64,000 nt of DNA, from assembly GCF_020497125.1 (NCBI RefSeq), contig NC_059072.1:306732781-306796780 (forward strand), given 5' to 3'. Source of the stretch: Mauremys mutica (lineage: Eukaryota; Chordata; Testudines; Geoemydidae). The translations under genes were made by a program, and so were the position numbers. Each line of letters starts with the position of its first letter. Position 1 is the first letter of the stretch. The notes under the pieces were generated by a model. It saw nothing but the letters and a program-made list of their open reading frames with translations. It had not been told where the DNA came from and ran no database searches. This document shows, piece after piece, positions 22,800-33,670 of this stretch.

Positions 22800-23450
22800 T
22801 GTCTAGCTTTTCTCTCTCTAGCTTCACCCAATCTGCTCTTCTCCCTTACCCTCCCATCCCATCCCCCCACTATACCATGCACTTTTGGGGCACGTGACTG
22901 AAATACCAATGTTGGGTCACATACATTCCATTACTGTGTGCGTACTATGCACGTACAAACTTTCATGATTATGTCCTTGACATGTGTCTTACAGTACTGA
23001 TACTTCCAATTGTGTGTCCAGCCCATTTCATCCTTGTTATGACCCCACTGCTGGAAAGGAAGCAGCCCAACACATTTCTCATTGTGGAGCTAAAGAGGCA
23101 AAAGTGAAATAGAAATTAAGAAGTGAAATTGATCCAAATAGGAATGTGATTGGGATTTTTTTATTAAATCTAGATCAAAGATACCATGCCAGTGGACTTC
23201 CACTTAACTGATTTACATGTGCACACATGAAAAAAAAGTTGCAATCAGATTTTTTAAAATTCTTATTTGGTGTTTTCACTTAAGGTATGTTACATTGAGA
23301 ACACTTTACTCTCATAGTATTTCTTATGGCATCATATAATTAAATCTCATTTATATGAGATTGTTTAAAAACAAAGATAATATATCTTCCTTTTTACTGA
23401 GCAGAAAAACTTTTTTCCTCAGTTTAATCATCTGATGAGTATCTCCCCTG
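22800..23450. other. Non-coding, nothing recognised
   Basis: No gene or repeat end supported. Confidence 0.4.
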
Positions 23451-23883
23451 AGGGCTTGTCTGTATAGGGGCTTTGGTCTGCACTAATTTGAGTTAGTCCA
23501 GTCTGAAAATCCTTGCATACACATGATGCAATTCCTTAGAGTGCACTAACGGTGCATTTATTGCAAACTCTGTAGTCCTTTTTCAAAGTGTATGAAGTTC
23601 AGTATGAATTGAGTTAGTGCAGTTGATTGTTCATTGGCACACAATGCTGCTGTGCACTACTTTGTCTGTACTCCAACTGCTATGCCACACTGCTTTGTGG
23701 ATGTCTATTACTGACCTGTCTGTTTACCTGGGTGCCCGCCACTGTTCTGGAGTCAAGTTCACTGGATGTCCCCTTGTCCATTTAAAAACTGGCACAGTGC
23801 CAGGATCGGCGCACTTGGTCCTGGATTCCAATATACTGGCATTACAGCAATATTACTCCAGCAGCCTTTACAATATGCCTTGA

Positions 23884-24429
23884 GCAGCTGCTTGGAGCCA
23901 TGCTGAAACCCTAGATTTCATCGCCATCTGGGGAGAAACATGACTTCAGCATGCCCTTGGGGCCAGCCACTGCTATAAAGTTGTGGGTTTGGATATTGCT
24001 AGTCAGATATCCACAAGGGGTCACAACTGGGATGCTGACCAGTGCCAGATAAAGCGCAATCAGCTCAGGAATAACTTACATTAAAACCAGGGAGTCAGGA
24101 AACAGTCCAGCCATGGAAATGTAATCTGTCCAATTCTTGAGGAGCTGGATCGAATTTTGAGCAATTACACCACTGCCAGATCCAAGGACATTGTGGACTC
24201 TGTGCCCTTCTTCCCAACCTCAGAGGACAAGCAACAAGGGTCAATGAAGGAGGAACATGAGGAGGTCAGTGAAGAGCTCTTCCCAGAAAGTCAGGATCTC
24301 CCTTGGACTCAGAACCTTGAGGGCGATCGTGTAGGAAGCAAGTTCTTTTTCCACCCAGAAACCCAGCCCCAGATTCTGGAGGTAGATCCTCCTCAACATA
24401 TAAGTATCTGTCTGTACAATTTATTGTTA
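23884..24429 (+). pseudogene. Myb/SANT-like DNA-binding protein of a Harbinger element
   Basis: The frame from 23884 reads AAAWSHAETLDFIAIWGET, a stop, then ...RGHNWDADQCQIKRNQLRNN, another stop, and continues in the same frame through ILEELDRILSNYTTARS and an acidic Ser/Glu-rich tail (LFPESQDLPWTQNLEGD). The W...IWGE...RGHN.D..QC..K...LR pattern is that of the trihelix/Myb-SANT domain of Harbinger companion proteins, which help the transposase bind DNA and enter the nucleus. Two in-frame stops make it a pseudogene. The tail is cut by a Tigger-like MITE at 24432. Confidence 0.75.
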
Positions 24430-24431
24430 TA

Positions 24432-25004
24432 CAGTAACTCCTCACTTAACATTGTAGTTATGTTCCTGGAAAATGCTACTGTAAGCGAAATGATGTTAAG
24501 CGAATCCAATTTCCCCGTAAGAATTAATGTAAATGGGGTGGAGGGGGTCAGGTTGCAGGGAATTTTTTTTCGCTAGACAAAAGATATTATATACATATAC
24601 AGTATGTTTTAAATAATTTTAAACAAACAATTTAATACTGTACTCACCAATAATGATTGTGAAGCTTGGTTGAGGCAGGGGTGTAGCGGGCTCAGGGCGC
24701 AGCGGCTTGCACTGCTGCACCCACCTGGCACTCCTGCTGGGGAGCAGGGTCAGGGCATGGGGGCTTGCCCCGTTCTGCCTGCCTGGCGCTCCTGCCAGGG
24801 AGTGAGATCAGGGAGCACTGCAGGGAATCGGGGAGAGCTGCAGGGGTCTGGGAGCACTAGGCAGGAGCACTAGGCGGAGTGGGGCAAGGCAGACAACCTT
24901 GTAATGGAACATTGCATGACTTTAAACTAGTATGTTTTCCAATAGATCAGCGACCTAATAACAAAACAGTGTTAACCAGGACAACTTTAAGTGAGGAGTT
25001 ACTG
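24432..25004. mobile_element. Tc1/mariner (Tigger-like) MITE with TA target
   Basis: CAGTAACTCCTCACTTAA at the left and TTAAGTGAGGAGTTACTG at the right form an 18-bp perfect terminal inverted repeat, flanked by TA on both sides (24430-24431, 25005-25006). The interior holds a GC-rich cassette (24660-24900) also seen at 21.5-21.85 kb. Confidence 0.88.
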
Positions 25005-25289
25005 TATTCACTTCTCCTGTTTCTAATAGACAGACATACAATTGGGGAGAGATAAGATAGAAAAGGTGCGGCAAATACAACATTTGTTGATGTCTTTGGA
25101 ACACTGGGTGGCTGGGCTGGTCAATCATAAATGGATGCTTTGTCTGACAGATCAACTATGGCACCTGCTGCTTGGATGCTGGTTTATATTCCAGTCAGGG
25201 ACATCATCTGGTTGGGTTTGTTTTCCTTAGACAGAGCAGGTTTGGGTAGATGCAGTTTAGTTGATTTCAGGGTTCAATGGAAAGCTGAG

Positions 25290-25495
25290 ATAAGGTAGAG
25301 GTGTATCTTCTGATATAACGCTGTCCTCGGGAGCCAAAAAATCTTACCGCGTTATAGGTGAAATTGTGTTATATCGAACTTGCTTTGATCTACCAGAGTG
25401 CGAAGCCCCGCCCCCCCAGAGCACTGATTTACCACGTTATATCTGAATTTTTGTTATATCGGGTCGCGTTATATCGAGGTAGAGGTGTAGTAGAA
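25290..25495. mobile_element. Mariner-like MITE (GATATAACG termini)
   Basis: GATATAACGCTGTCC near 25313 and its inverted partner GCGTTATATCGAGG near 25465 bound a short palindromic element. GGTAGAGGTGTA occurs at both edges in direct orientation. The sequence type resembles Tigger-like non-autonomous elements. Confidence 0.6.
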
Positions 25496-25499
25496 AAGA

Positions 25500-27870
25500 A
25501 TTAGTGGGGCAGAAAGTAACACAACAGGAAAGGGAGGCAAAACAAGATTTTACCTGACTGCGATGCTGGCAATTGGGTAGTCCCACTAATGGCTGGATGT
25601 CGTCATGATTTTCAATACTCTCAGATGAAAATAAAAGTTCCTTAAACAAGGTTAAGGCCAGTTGGCCTTCCTCCTAGAAAAAAATCTTTTAGTCTGGTCT
25701 GCTTCTTTTATCTTGGGGTCAGAGAAGATGAGATGAGACGAGACAAGACAAGCTGGCATGCAAAGTGGGGTGGAGCAATGAATTTTTTATTCAGTTTCTT
25801 TTTAAGAAACCCAAAATGGGGAAATAGGGTGATATTATAGTTCATCCCCCTCATTATTTTGTCTACCAATTAGACCTAATATCCTTCACACCAATTTTGG
25901 TCCATTAGCTTCTGGTTCCACATATTCTGTTTTTACCAATCACGATTTCAACAGTTCTTGAATCTTATCAGCAGGTCCTTTTTGTTGTTTGGACTAATTT
26001 AGTCTCTCTGGTTTTCTTACATTTGTTTATAACATTTATTATCATAAACAACTTTACCTACTTTAATTAACATTTGTTATCATTTATTGTAACAGTTTAT
26101 GAACTACACTGTCATATACATTTTACAGTTGATCTTACAATTAGGGTAAATTTGTAGACCTTATTATTACTACAACAGTCTCCTTCCTTCCCCTCCTGTT
26201 GTGTATTCGAATAGTCAAGACATTCAGCTGTGCTAAATTCAACAGTTTGAGACAATCATTACAGGAAAAAAAGTTTGGTCAGTATTCTCAGTTTACATGA
26301 AGTAGACATGGGCATTGCATGCCCATAAAGGTACTAAGACTGCAGCTTCCTGCTGAGTTGTATATGCTTTGTAACAGGTATTCGTACAAAAATAAGTTTA
26401 CCTTAGCAATAGCATAGTTGTACAGATCCAAATGACTTTTCACAGACTTATACAGAAAAAGACTAGGAGCAGTTCAGGCTTCAAACAATCAGCGCAAAAG
26501 CCAATCTGTTTTTCTCTGTACTTTCAGCATGTCTGCAGGGGAGACAGAGCAGAAACTAATTGAGACATTGCTCACTTTTGGTTTGGACATTATGGGGAAT
26601 CGCTCTACGGTTATTGCTCCCAGCATATCTCACAACTCCCTTCCACTCCTTCACTACTTCTGAAGGGACTGTCTTGGTGAATAACTTCACAGTGTATCTT
26701 GCTGATCTGCCCTTTGCTTTTCTGAATAAGGCTGTTCTTTGCCTTGTAGTCACTCACCTCAGTATAACATCACTGAGAGTCAGGGCAGCCTAAAAGGGAT
26801 GTAGAGGGGGTTTAGTATCTAGTTTGCCCCCAGAAACCCCCTGCTAGTCCCTCCAACACCTGATCAGCACTTCCAAGGCATAGCCTAAACTGCAAAGCCA
26901 AACCCTGAACATATTCCCAACACCCACAGCCGCCGAGGTACAACTGCAAACTCCAACAGCATCTACAGCACACCAAAAAATCCTAATCTAGCCCCAGGCA
27001 TCCACCGCTTACCATCTGGAGTTCCCCCGGAGTGGGAAGAATCTCAGGGAGGGGAAATGAGAAATACATATTAGAAAAATACTATCATAGCCTCTCTGAA
27101 ATATGAACCACCACCACTTGGGTGTTTTCCCCTACTCCCACAGCCAGAGCACCTGCACTGGCCAGATTCTCAAGGACAGGGCCTTTATCAATGAATGAGC
27201 AGTTGGGTAACTTGAGGGGGAAGAAACAGAGAACTTGGAATGAACGTTTGCAGACCTCCTTTCAGACTCCCCTACCCCCACTTCCCAAAAATAAAGATAA
27301 TGGAGAGCTGGAGATTGTATTTGAGGTTGGAGAGGGGGAAGAAACCAGGGAACTATCCAAAGAGCTTGGGGAGAGAGCATTGAAATGGCTAGAGACAGCA
27401 TTGCCATGGCAAAAGACACTGAGTGTGGCTTGCTATAGCCTGCCTCAGTTTCCACCCTCAGTGAGGTCAGAAACAGTTAGGTTGAGGAGAAGCCACTCTG
27501 CTTTACAGTAGAATGTCTCCCTTTAATAAAACCTTCTGAAATGAGCACATATACAGTGATTTAAAGGCTCCTATCTAAGAGCCCAGATAAAACTTTAGTT
27601 CCAAACCAAAAGTCTGTAGGTGCCAGCAGCAGCTACTTCAGCTGTAAGGCGTCAGGTTTCTCCACTGCCTAGAGAGCTCTGAAGTCTTTCCCCTGCTTGT
27701 TGAGGGATTCTCCCAGGCCTCGCTGTTTGGAGAGCATTTGCTTAATTTGGGCTCACTGGCAGTTCCTCTCCTTTCCTTTCTCCTTGTCTAACTAAAATCC
27801 TTAGCCATGTTCAGATGCTTCCCTGTCTAATTAACTATTCCCAGTTACTCTGTGAATTAACTACTCCCAT
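25500..27870. other. Interior of the Harbinger region, nothing further recognised
   Basis: No protein-like ORF. A stretch around 27510-27545 carries AATAAA in a CCTTTAATAAAACCTT context, possibly a retroelement 3' end. Confidence 0.35.
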
Positions 27871-27874
27871 TCCC

Positions 27875-28735
27875 TTCAGGATTGCCAACTGTTTAATAAC
27901 ACAAACCCAAACACCCTGGTCCCACCTCCTGCCCCTCCCCTTCCCCAAGGCCCCACCCCGGCTCCACCCCTTTTCCAAGGCCCCACCCAGCTCACTCCAT
28001 CCCCCCCTCCCTTGTCGCTTGCTTCCCCCCCCCACACACACACACACTCTTTCACTGGGCTGGGGCAAGAGGTTGGGGTGCGGGAGGGATGCAGGCTCCG
28101 GGAGGAAATTTGAGTGCAGGAGGGGACTCTGGGCTGAGGCAGGGAATCGGGTGCAGGAAGGGGTGTGGGATGCGAGCTCTGGGAGGGAGTTTGGGTGCAT
28201 GAGGGGCTCCAGACTGAGGCAGGAGGGGGTTAGGGTGCAGGAGGGGGTGTGGGCTCCAGCCAGGCGGCACTTACCTTGGGCAGCTCCCGCTTGGTGACGC
28301 AGCAGGGCTAAGGCAGGCTCCCTGCCTGCTCTGACCCTACGCCGCTTGTGGAAGCGGCCGACACATCCCTGCGGAGGGAGGCAGGATCTCTGTGCACTGC
28401 CCTGCCTGCAGGCACCACCCCGACAGCTCCCTTTGGCCACAGTTTCCAGCCAATGGGAGCTATGGAATCGGCGCTTGGGGCAGCGCGTGGAGACCCCATG
28501 GCTCCCCCTCAGGGGCCGCAGGGACATGTCAGCTGCTTCTGGGAGTTGCACGGGGCCAGGGCAGGTAGGGAGCCTGCCTTAGTCCAGCTGCGCGGCCGGA
28601 CTTTTAGCAACCCAAAGTCTTCCAGTTTGGTTTCAGTAGCTCTGGGAGATAGAGCCCGATTCTGGAAGACTCCCAGCGAAACCAGGAGGGTTGACAAGCT
28701 CCACAAGGTGGAGGGCCAGCTAGGCCTCTGACAGA
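27875..28735. repeat. GC-rich non-autonomous element, boundaries uncertain
   Basis: Opens GGATTGCCAAC and closes near GGAGGGTTGACAAGCT, a weakly inverted pair. The interior has G-rich degenerate tandem units (28070-28260, GGAGGGGGTGTGGGCTCC-like) and an (AC)n patch at 28031-28047. ORFs of up to 238 codons on both strands are compositional artefacts. Confidence 0.4.
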
Positions 28736-28739
28736 GATA

Positions 28740-29215
28740 CGCAGAGGCAACTCCTGGAGGCAATACAGAAGTAGAATGCTCTGCTGCAGTGCATGCTGCT
28801 AGCGGGCACACAGACAGTCGAAGCTCTATGCTGAAGCCCATGGACAATACAAGGTCCTGGGAACACCAGCATGTGTTTCCCACTGTACCCCCACAGCTGT
28901 GCTCCCAGATGCCATTCCCCTCCCTAGCCCAAGTTGAGGGCAGCAAGAATTACACCCGGGAGCCCTGCTCTTTCAGGCCCTTTAACACCCTGATAACTTT
29001 GAGCCCGACACTCAACACAAGAAGGTCCAAGAACAAGAACAAGAGGCAGAGGCAAGACATATACTTGCCTGTGAACTGGAGCTCCACCCGCCACCCCATT
29101 GTTGTGCATTGCTCTCCACTTCACTGTGTCACTTTAAACCTGTGTTTCACTGATGTTTTAATTAAATGTTTCTGGTTGTTACATAATAAATCATTGTTTA
29201 ATAATAAAAACCTTT
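28740..29215 (+). pseudogene. Possible 3' exon and polyadenylation region of the Harbinger Myb-like gene
   Basis: The segment includes coding-like sequence (28760-29000) and then an AT-rich end with ATAATAAATCATTG and AATAATAAAAACC near 29184-29213, acceptable polyadenylation signals. It lies between the Myb domain and the oppositely oriented transposase, where the two genes of such elements converge. The link to the Myb exon is positional inference. Confidence 0.3.
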
Positions 29216-29899
29216 AAAAATCATTCATAAAGGATCTGCAGTGCATGGTAGACAGAAAAACTGTAAATTTTGCATAAGTCAGAGATTTTTACAAAAGTAT
29301 AACAGCAGACACAAGATAACAAGGAGCAGCACAACGTGCCACTTCTACCACCCCTAAAAGACACTGCAGTGCTCACATTCCATGCCCCCTGCCTCCCCCT
29401 GGATAACAGCTGGATATACAGCAGGACATTTTCAGGCCTGAAACTCAAATTAAGAGCAATAGGCATCTGTAAGGTAGTGTACTCACCACCTGTAATACCC
29501 CCTTGCGTCAGCATTCAGTGCTGCAGGGCATCACCGTTTCTGGCACTTTCTCCTGCCATCTGCCTCTTGCTGGGTCTTCCTTGGCTCAGACCTCCAGTCA
29601 AATCACACAAAGCTCAATCCCTTTCTGGGATAATGAGATCCAACTGAAAATCCAAATCAAATGCAGGTTCTTCTGCCCCTCTCAGGTTCCACTAAAGTAC
29701 TCTGCTTTTGTGGTCCCTTCTCTTGGCCCATGCAGAGCTTCTCTTATCTTCCTTCTTCCCCTACTGCCTCTCTTCTCCCAGGGACTCTGGCAGCTTTCCT
29801 TAGGAATCTCCCTGATCTTTGTAGGCCCTGTCTTAGGGCTCCTCCACAGGAGCCTACTCTGCTTTATGTGGGTTCTCCTACCTGACTTCCAACCTTTAT

Positions 29900-30171
29900 A
29901 GGTATGTTTACACTGGAATAAAAGGCCAGTGGTACAGCCACAGCTGGCCCAGGTCAGCTGAGTCAGGCTTGCAGGTCTAAATATTGCTGTGTAGACACCC
30001 GGGATTTGGCTGGAGCCAGGGCTCTGGGATCCTCACCCCTTGTGGGACTCCAGAGCTCAGGCTCCAGCCTGAGCCCAAATGTCTGCACTGCAGTTTTACA
30101 GCCCCACAGCCCAAGCCTGAATCAGCGACCCAGGGCAGCCGAGGGTGTTTAATTTCTGTGTTGACATACCC
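29900..30171. mobile_element. Harbinger-like MITE, 3-bp target TAT
   Basis: AGGTATGTTTACACTGGAAT and the inverted right end (GGGTATGTCAACACAGAAAT...) pair. TAT flanks both sides (29897-29899, 30172-30174). Internal GCTCTGGGATC / TGGGACTCCAGAGCTC halves are palindromic too. Same terminal family as 22543. Confidence 0.75.
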
Positions 30172-30439
30172 TATGATCCCTGTCTTGGTGCTTTCCCCAC
30201 CCTCATCCCCAGGAGCCTATCCTGTGGGTTCTTCCTGCAGGAGAGTCCTGTCTTCTCCAGAATCTTTTCCCCATAGACTGTTCCCCGCTCTATTTAAGTA
30301 GTCCTCTGAAGCTGGAGTCAGTCACTAACTCCATTACACCCAGCTGGCATCACTAATTGCCCCAAGTAGCTATGGGCAAGTCTGAGCCCACCTGCCTTAA
30401 AGGGCCAGCCAGCCTTTGGTAGCATCCCTGACAGTATTA

Positions 30440-31590
30440 TTCTGGCTGTTTCCATTTTCTCATGGGTTCCTTGCTGGCTGCTTAAACTGCTGAGCAAGTC
30501 TCTGCACCTCAGCCTCCCGCCCATCATTAAGACCTTCTCCCTTACTTTCAAAAATATTGTGCAAAATACAACATGCAGCTATAATTTTAAACAAAAAACT
30601 CTGCAGCTTCCAACCTAGCCCATAAATAGTGCCATCTGCCTTTAAGGTGGCCAGCGCACACTCCACTGTCATTCTGCAGCTACTATAACGATAGTTAAAC
30701 AATTCCTTCGTTCTCTCGGTAGCCTGTGAATGGCTTCCTTAGCCAGGGAAGCAGAGGATAAGCCAGGTCTTTCAGGATAAATGGAGCAGTTTCCCTACCA
30801 TTAATGTCCACGGTGATCCTGGGGGCAGTCTCCTTTATTCATTCAGGCAAATAGAGGTGAGTTCCAAAAGACTGTGGACCTTTCCAGATCACTCTGCATT
30901 TATGTTTGTGAACCTGCTCTGGTGGTCAACCAGCCCTTGGAGCACCATGGAGAAATACCCCTTTCTCTTTATATACTTAAAGGCCTGATATGGGAGATAA
31001 ATTAGAGGCACATGGTCCCATCTATTACCTCAATACAGTTTGGGAACCTCATGCGTGCAAAGCCATCAAAAATCTGAGCATTAACAAGTTTTGTAACCTG
31101 ATGCAACAGTGCCTTATGCATGGTATCACACACCTGCATGACAGTGGTCCCAACGGTTGATCTCCTTAGGCAAATTGGTTGTTTACAGACTGGCAACATT
31201 CAGGGATGGCCAGATTCCAGAGAACAATGGTGACCTGCTTCTCAGTGAGAATGGGGCACCATACATTGGTATGCTTCTGCTGCAGTTCCAGGGCTACTTC
31301 AGCACTGATCTCCAAAAAGGTTGCCTTTGCCATCCTGAAATTCTTTTGTCACTGCTAATTATCTCAGGTCTGCAGAACGATCCTTTCTCACACATTATCA
31401 GTGGTTTCCCAAGCCCAGAAACAGTGCTGCATTGTTTGAAGTGGCTCCAGGACGAGCTCACGTAGTAGCAATTGCTCAGTGGGTTTCTTGGCTTCCTCAT
31501 CCTTCCTCCGCTGCCACTGCTGCTGCTGCAGGAGTCACTGCTGAAAATCGAAAATGGTGCTAGCCTGCCCAGAAAGAGAAGACGCATGGG
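30440..31590 (-). pseudogene. PIF/Harbinger DDE transposase (HARBI1-like)
   Basis: Minus-strand fragments in order: an N-terminal region with SNCYYVSSSWSHFKQCSTVS (31500-31420), the helical part before the first catalytic Asp ending FPNCIEVIDGT (31050-31008), ITVDINGRETAPFILKDLAY (30820-30760), and the C-terminal block FNYRYSSCRMTVECALATLK followed by IIAACCILHNIF (30700-30550). IDG and VEC fit the first Asp and the Glu of the DDE_4 superfamily catalytic triad. Frameshifts separate the blocks, so the gene is dead. Converges with the Myb-like gene on the other strand. Confidence 0.82.
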
Positions 31591-32369
31591 ACAAAGGGAG
31601 CAGAATCATGGGAATTTTTTAAGTTGACCCGAAGTCCAGAATTCGCCACTGGCTTCTGCCTGGCTTACATTATGCATTCCACAGTGTGTGGTGAGAAAAA
31701 TCCCAGTATGCACACAGCTCACCAGCAAAGCCAAGGACGATGGGATATCCTCGCACAATGCCACGAGCTTGGTTCATACAAAGCCCCTGCTGTATATACA
31801 CAGTGATGCAAATTGAAAGTGGGCACAACCATCCTGTGTGCACGTTATTAGTATGGCTTACGTATTATGCACCAACTAGTCTGAGTCAACTCAATGAGAA
31901 CTAGACTCCCTGTGTAAGCATGGTCAGAGTTACACTGCTTACATCTGCTTAATAAAAATAATCAGTTGTACAAAGGAAGAAAAGGAGATATAGTTGAGAG
32001 GAAAATTACTTAGTAATACTTTTGTTAGTAGTAATTAGGGCTATCAAGCAATTAAAAAAATTAATCACGCGATTAATCGCACTGTTAATAGAATACCATT
32101 TATTTAAATATTTTTTCTACATTTTCAAATATATTGATTTCAATTACAACACAGAATACAAAGTGTACAGTGCACACTTTATATTTATTTTATATTTATA
32201 TTTAAATATATTTATTACAAGCATTTGCACTGTAAAAAAACAGAAATTTTTCAATTCACGTAATACAAGTACAGTAATGCAAACTCTTTATCATGAAAGT
32301 TGAACTTACAAATGTAGAATTATGTACAAAAAATGCATTCAAAAATAAAACAATGTAAAATTTTAGAGC

Positions 32370-32900
32370 CTGCAAGTCCATGCAGTCCTCCTCCTTGTTC
32401 AGCCAATCGCTAAGACAAACAAGTTTGCTTACATTTGCAGGAGATAATATTGCCTGGTTCTTGTTTACAGTGTCACCTGATAGTGAGAACAGGCGTTCTC
32501 ATGGCACTGTTGTAGCCAGAATTGCAAGATGTTTACATGCCAGATGCACTAAAGATTCTTATACCTCTTCGTGCTTCAACCAGCATTCCAGGGGACATGC
32601 GTCCATGCTGATGATGGGTTCTGCTCGATAACAATCCAAAGCAGTGCAGACCGACACATGTTCCTTTTCATTATCTGAGTCAGATGCCACCAACACAAGG
32701 TTGATTTCTTTTTTGGTAGTTCAGGCTCTGTAGTTTCTGTATTGGAGTGTTGCTCTTTTAAGACTTCTGAAAACATGCTCTACACCTCATCCCTCTCAGA
32801 TTTTGGAAGGCACTTCAGATTCTTAAACCTTGGGTCGAGTGCTGTAGGTATCTTTAGAAATCTCACATTGGTACCTTCTTTGCTTTTTGTCAAATCTGCA
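32370..32900 (-). pseudogene. hAT transposase C-terminal region (left arm)
   Basis: Read on the minus strand: ALDPRFKNLKCLPKSERDEV, then after a stop and shift MDACPLECWLKHEE, then HLACKHLAILATTVP and ERLFSLSGDTVNKNQ followed by LVCLSDWLNKEED. The DPRFK and PLE.W...LA..YLA..AT.VP.ERLFS..GDIV blocks are the hAT catalytic-end and dimerisation (hATC) signatures. Stops and shifts are frequent. Confidence 0.8.
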
Positions 32901-33063
32901 GTGAAAGTGTTCTTAAAATGAACAACATGTGCTGGGTCATCATCCGAGACTGCTATAACATGAAATACTGTATATGACAGAATGCGGGTAAAGCAGAGCA
33001 GGGGACATACAATTCTCCCCCAAGGAGTTCAATCACAAATTTAATTAACACATTATTTTTTTA

Positions 33064-33282
33064 ATGAGCGTCATCCGCATGGAAGCATGTCCTCTGGAAT
33101 TATGGCCAAAGCCTGAAGGGGCATACTGTTTAGCATATCTGGCATGTAAATACCTTGCAACAGCGACTACAACAGTGCCATTCAAACTCTTGTTCTCACT
33201 TTCAGGTGACATTGTGAATAAGAAGCAGGCAGCAAATGTAAACCTACTTGTTGGTCTTAGCGATTGGCTGAACAAGAAGTAG
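33064..33282 (+). pseudogene. hAT transposase C-terminal dimerisation region (right arm)
   Basis: The + strand reads MEACPLELWPKPEGAYCLAY, ACKYLATATTTVPFKLLFSL, SGDIVNKKQAANVNLLVGLS, DWLNKK, the same hATC segment as in the left arm but in opposite orientation. The open frame is intact over 72 codons, but the rest of a transposase is missing. Confidence 0.8.
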
Positions 33283-33670
33283 GACTGAGTGGACTTGTAG
33301 GCTCTGAAGTTTTACATTGTTTTGTTTTTGAGTGCAGTTATGTAACAAAAAAAATCTATATTTGTAAATTGCACTTTCACGACAAAGAGATTGCACTTCA
33401 GTACTTGTATAAGGTGAAGTGAAAAATACTATCTTTTGTATATCATTTTAACAGTGCAAATATTTGTAATAAAAATAATATACACTTTGATTTCAATTAC
33501 AACACAGAATATAATATATATGAAAATGTAGAAAAACAGCCAAAATATTTAATAAATTTCAATTGGTATTCTATTGTTTAACAGTGCAATTAAAACCAAT
33601 TAATCATGATTAATTTTTGTGAGTTGAGCACGAGAGTTAACTGCGATTAATCAACAGCCCTAGCAGTAAT

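Larger units (their letters stand above)
23452..31935. mobile_element. Decayed autonomous PIF/Harbinger transposon with nested insertions
   Basis: A Myb/SANT-like gene lies near the left end on + (23884) and a DDE transposase gene near the right end on - (30440-31590), the two-gene constitution of PIF/Harbinger elements. The left end opens GGGCTTGTCTGTATAGGGG. The right end, read inverted from about 31935, gives a diverged match (CTTACACAGGGAGTC, then TGAGTTGACTCAGACTAG against TGAGTTAGTCCAGTCTG). At least four other elements sit inside. The terminal match is weak, so the outer limits are approximate. Confidence 0.6.
32036..33662. mobile_element. Fold-back hAT element with two inverted transposase ends
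   Basis: The element begins TAGGGCTATCAAGCAATTAA and ends TGCGATTAATCAACAGCCCTA. GTAGTAAT (32028-32035) and GCAGTAAT (33663-33670) form an 8-bp target duplication with one mismatch. About 600 bp of each side are inverted copies of each other: both contain the AT-rich subterminal region and the same coding stretch. Confidence 0.85.

Noticed and set aside
27835..28551. 238-codon minus-strand ORF
   Set aside because: Low-complexity translation of a GC-rich repeat; the opposite strand is just as open.
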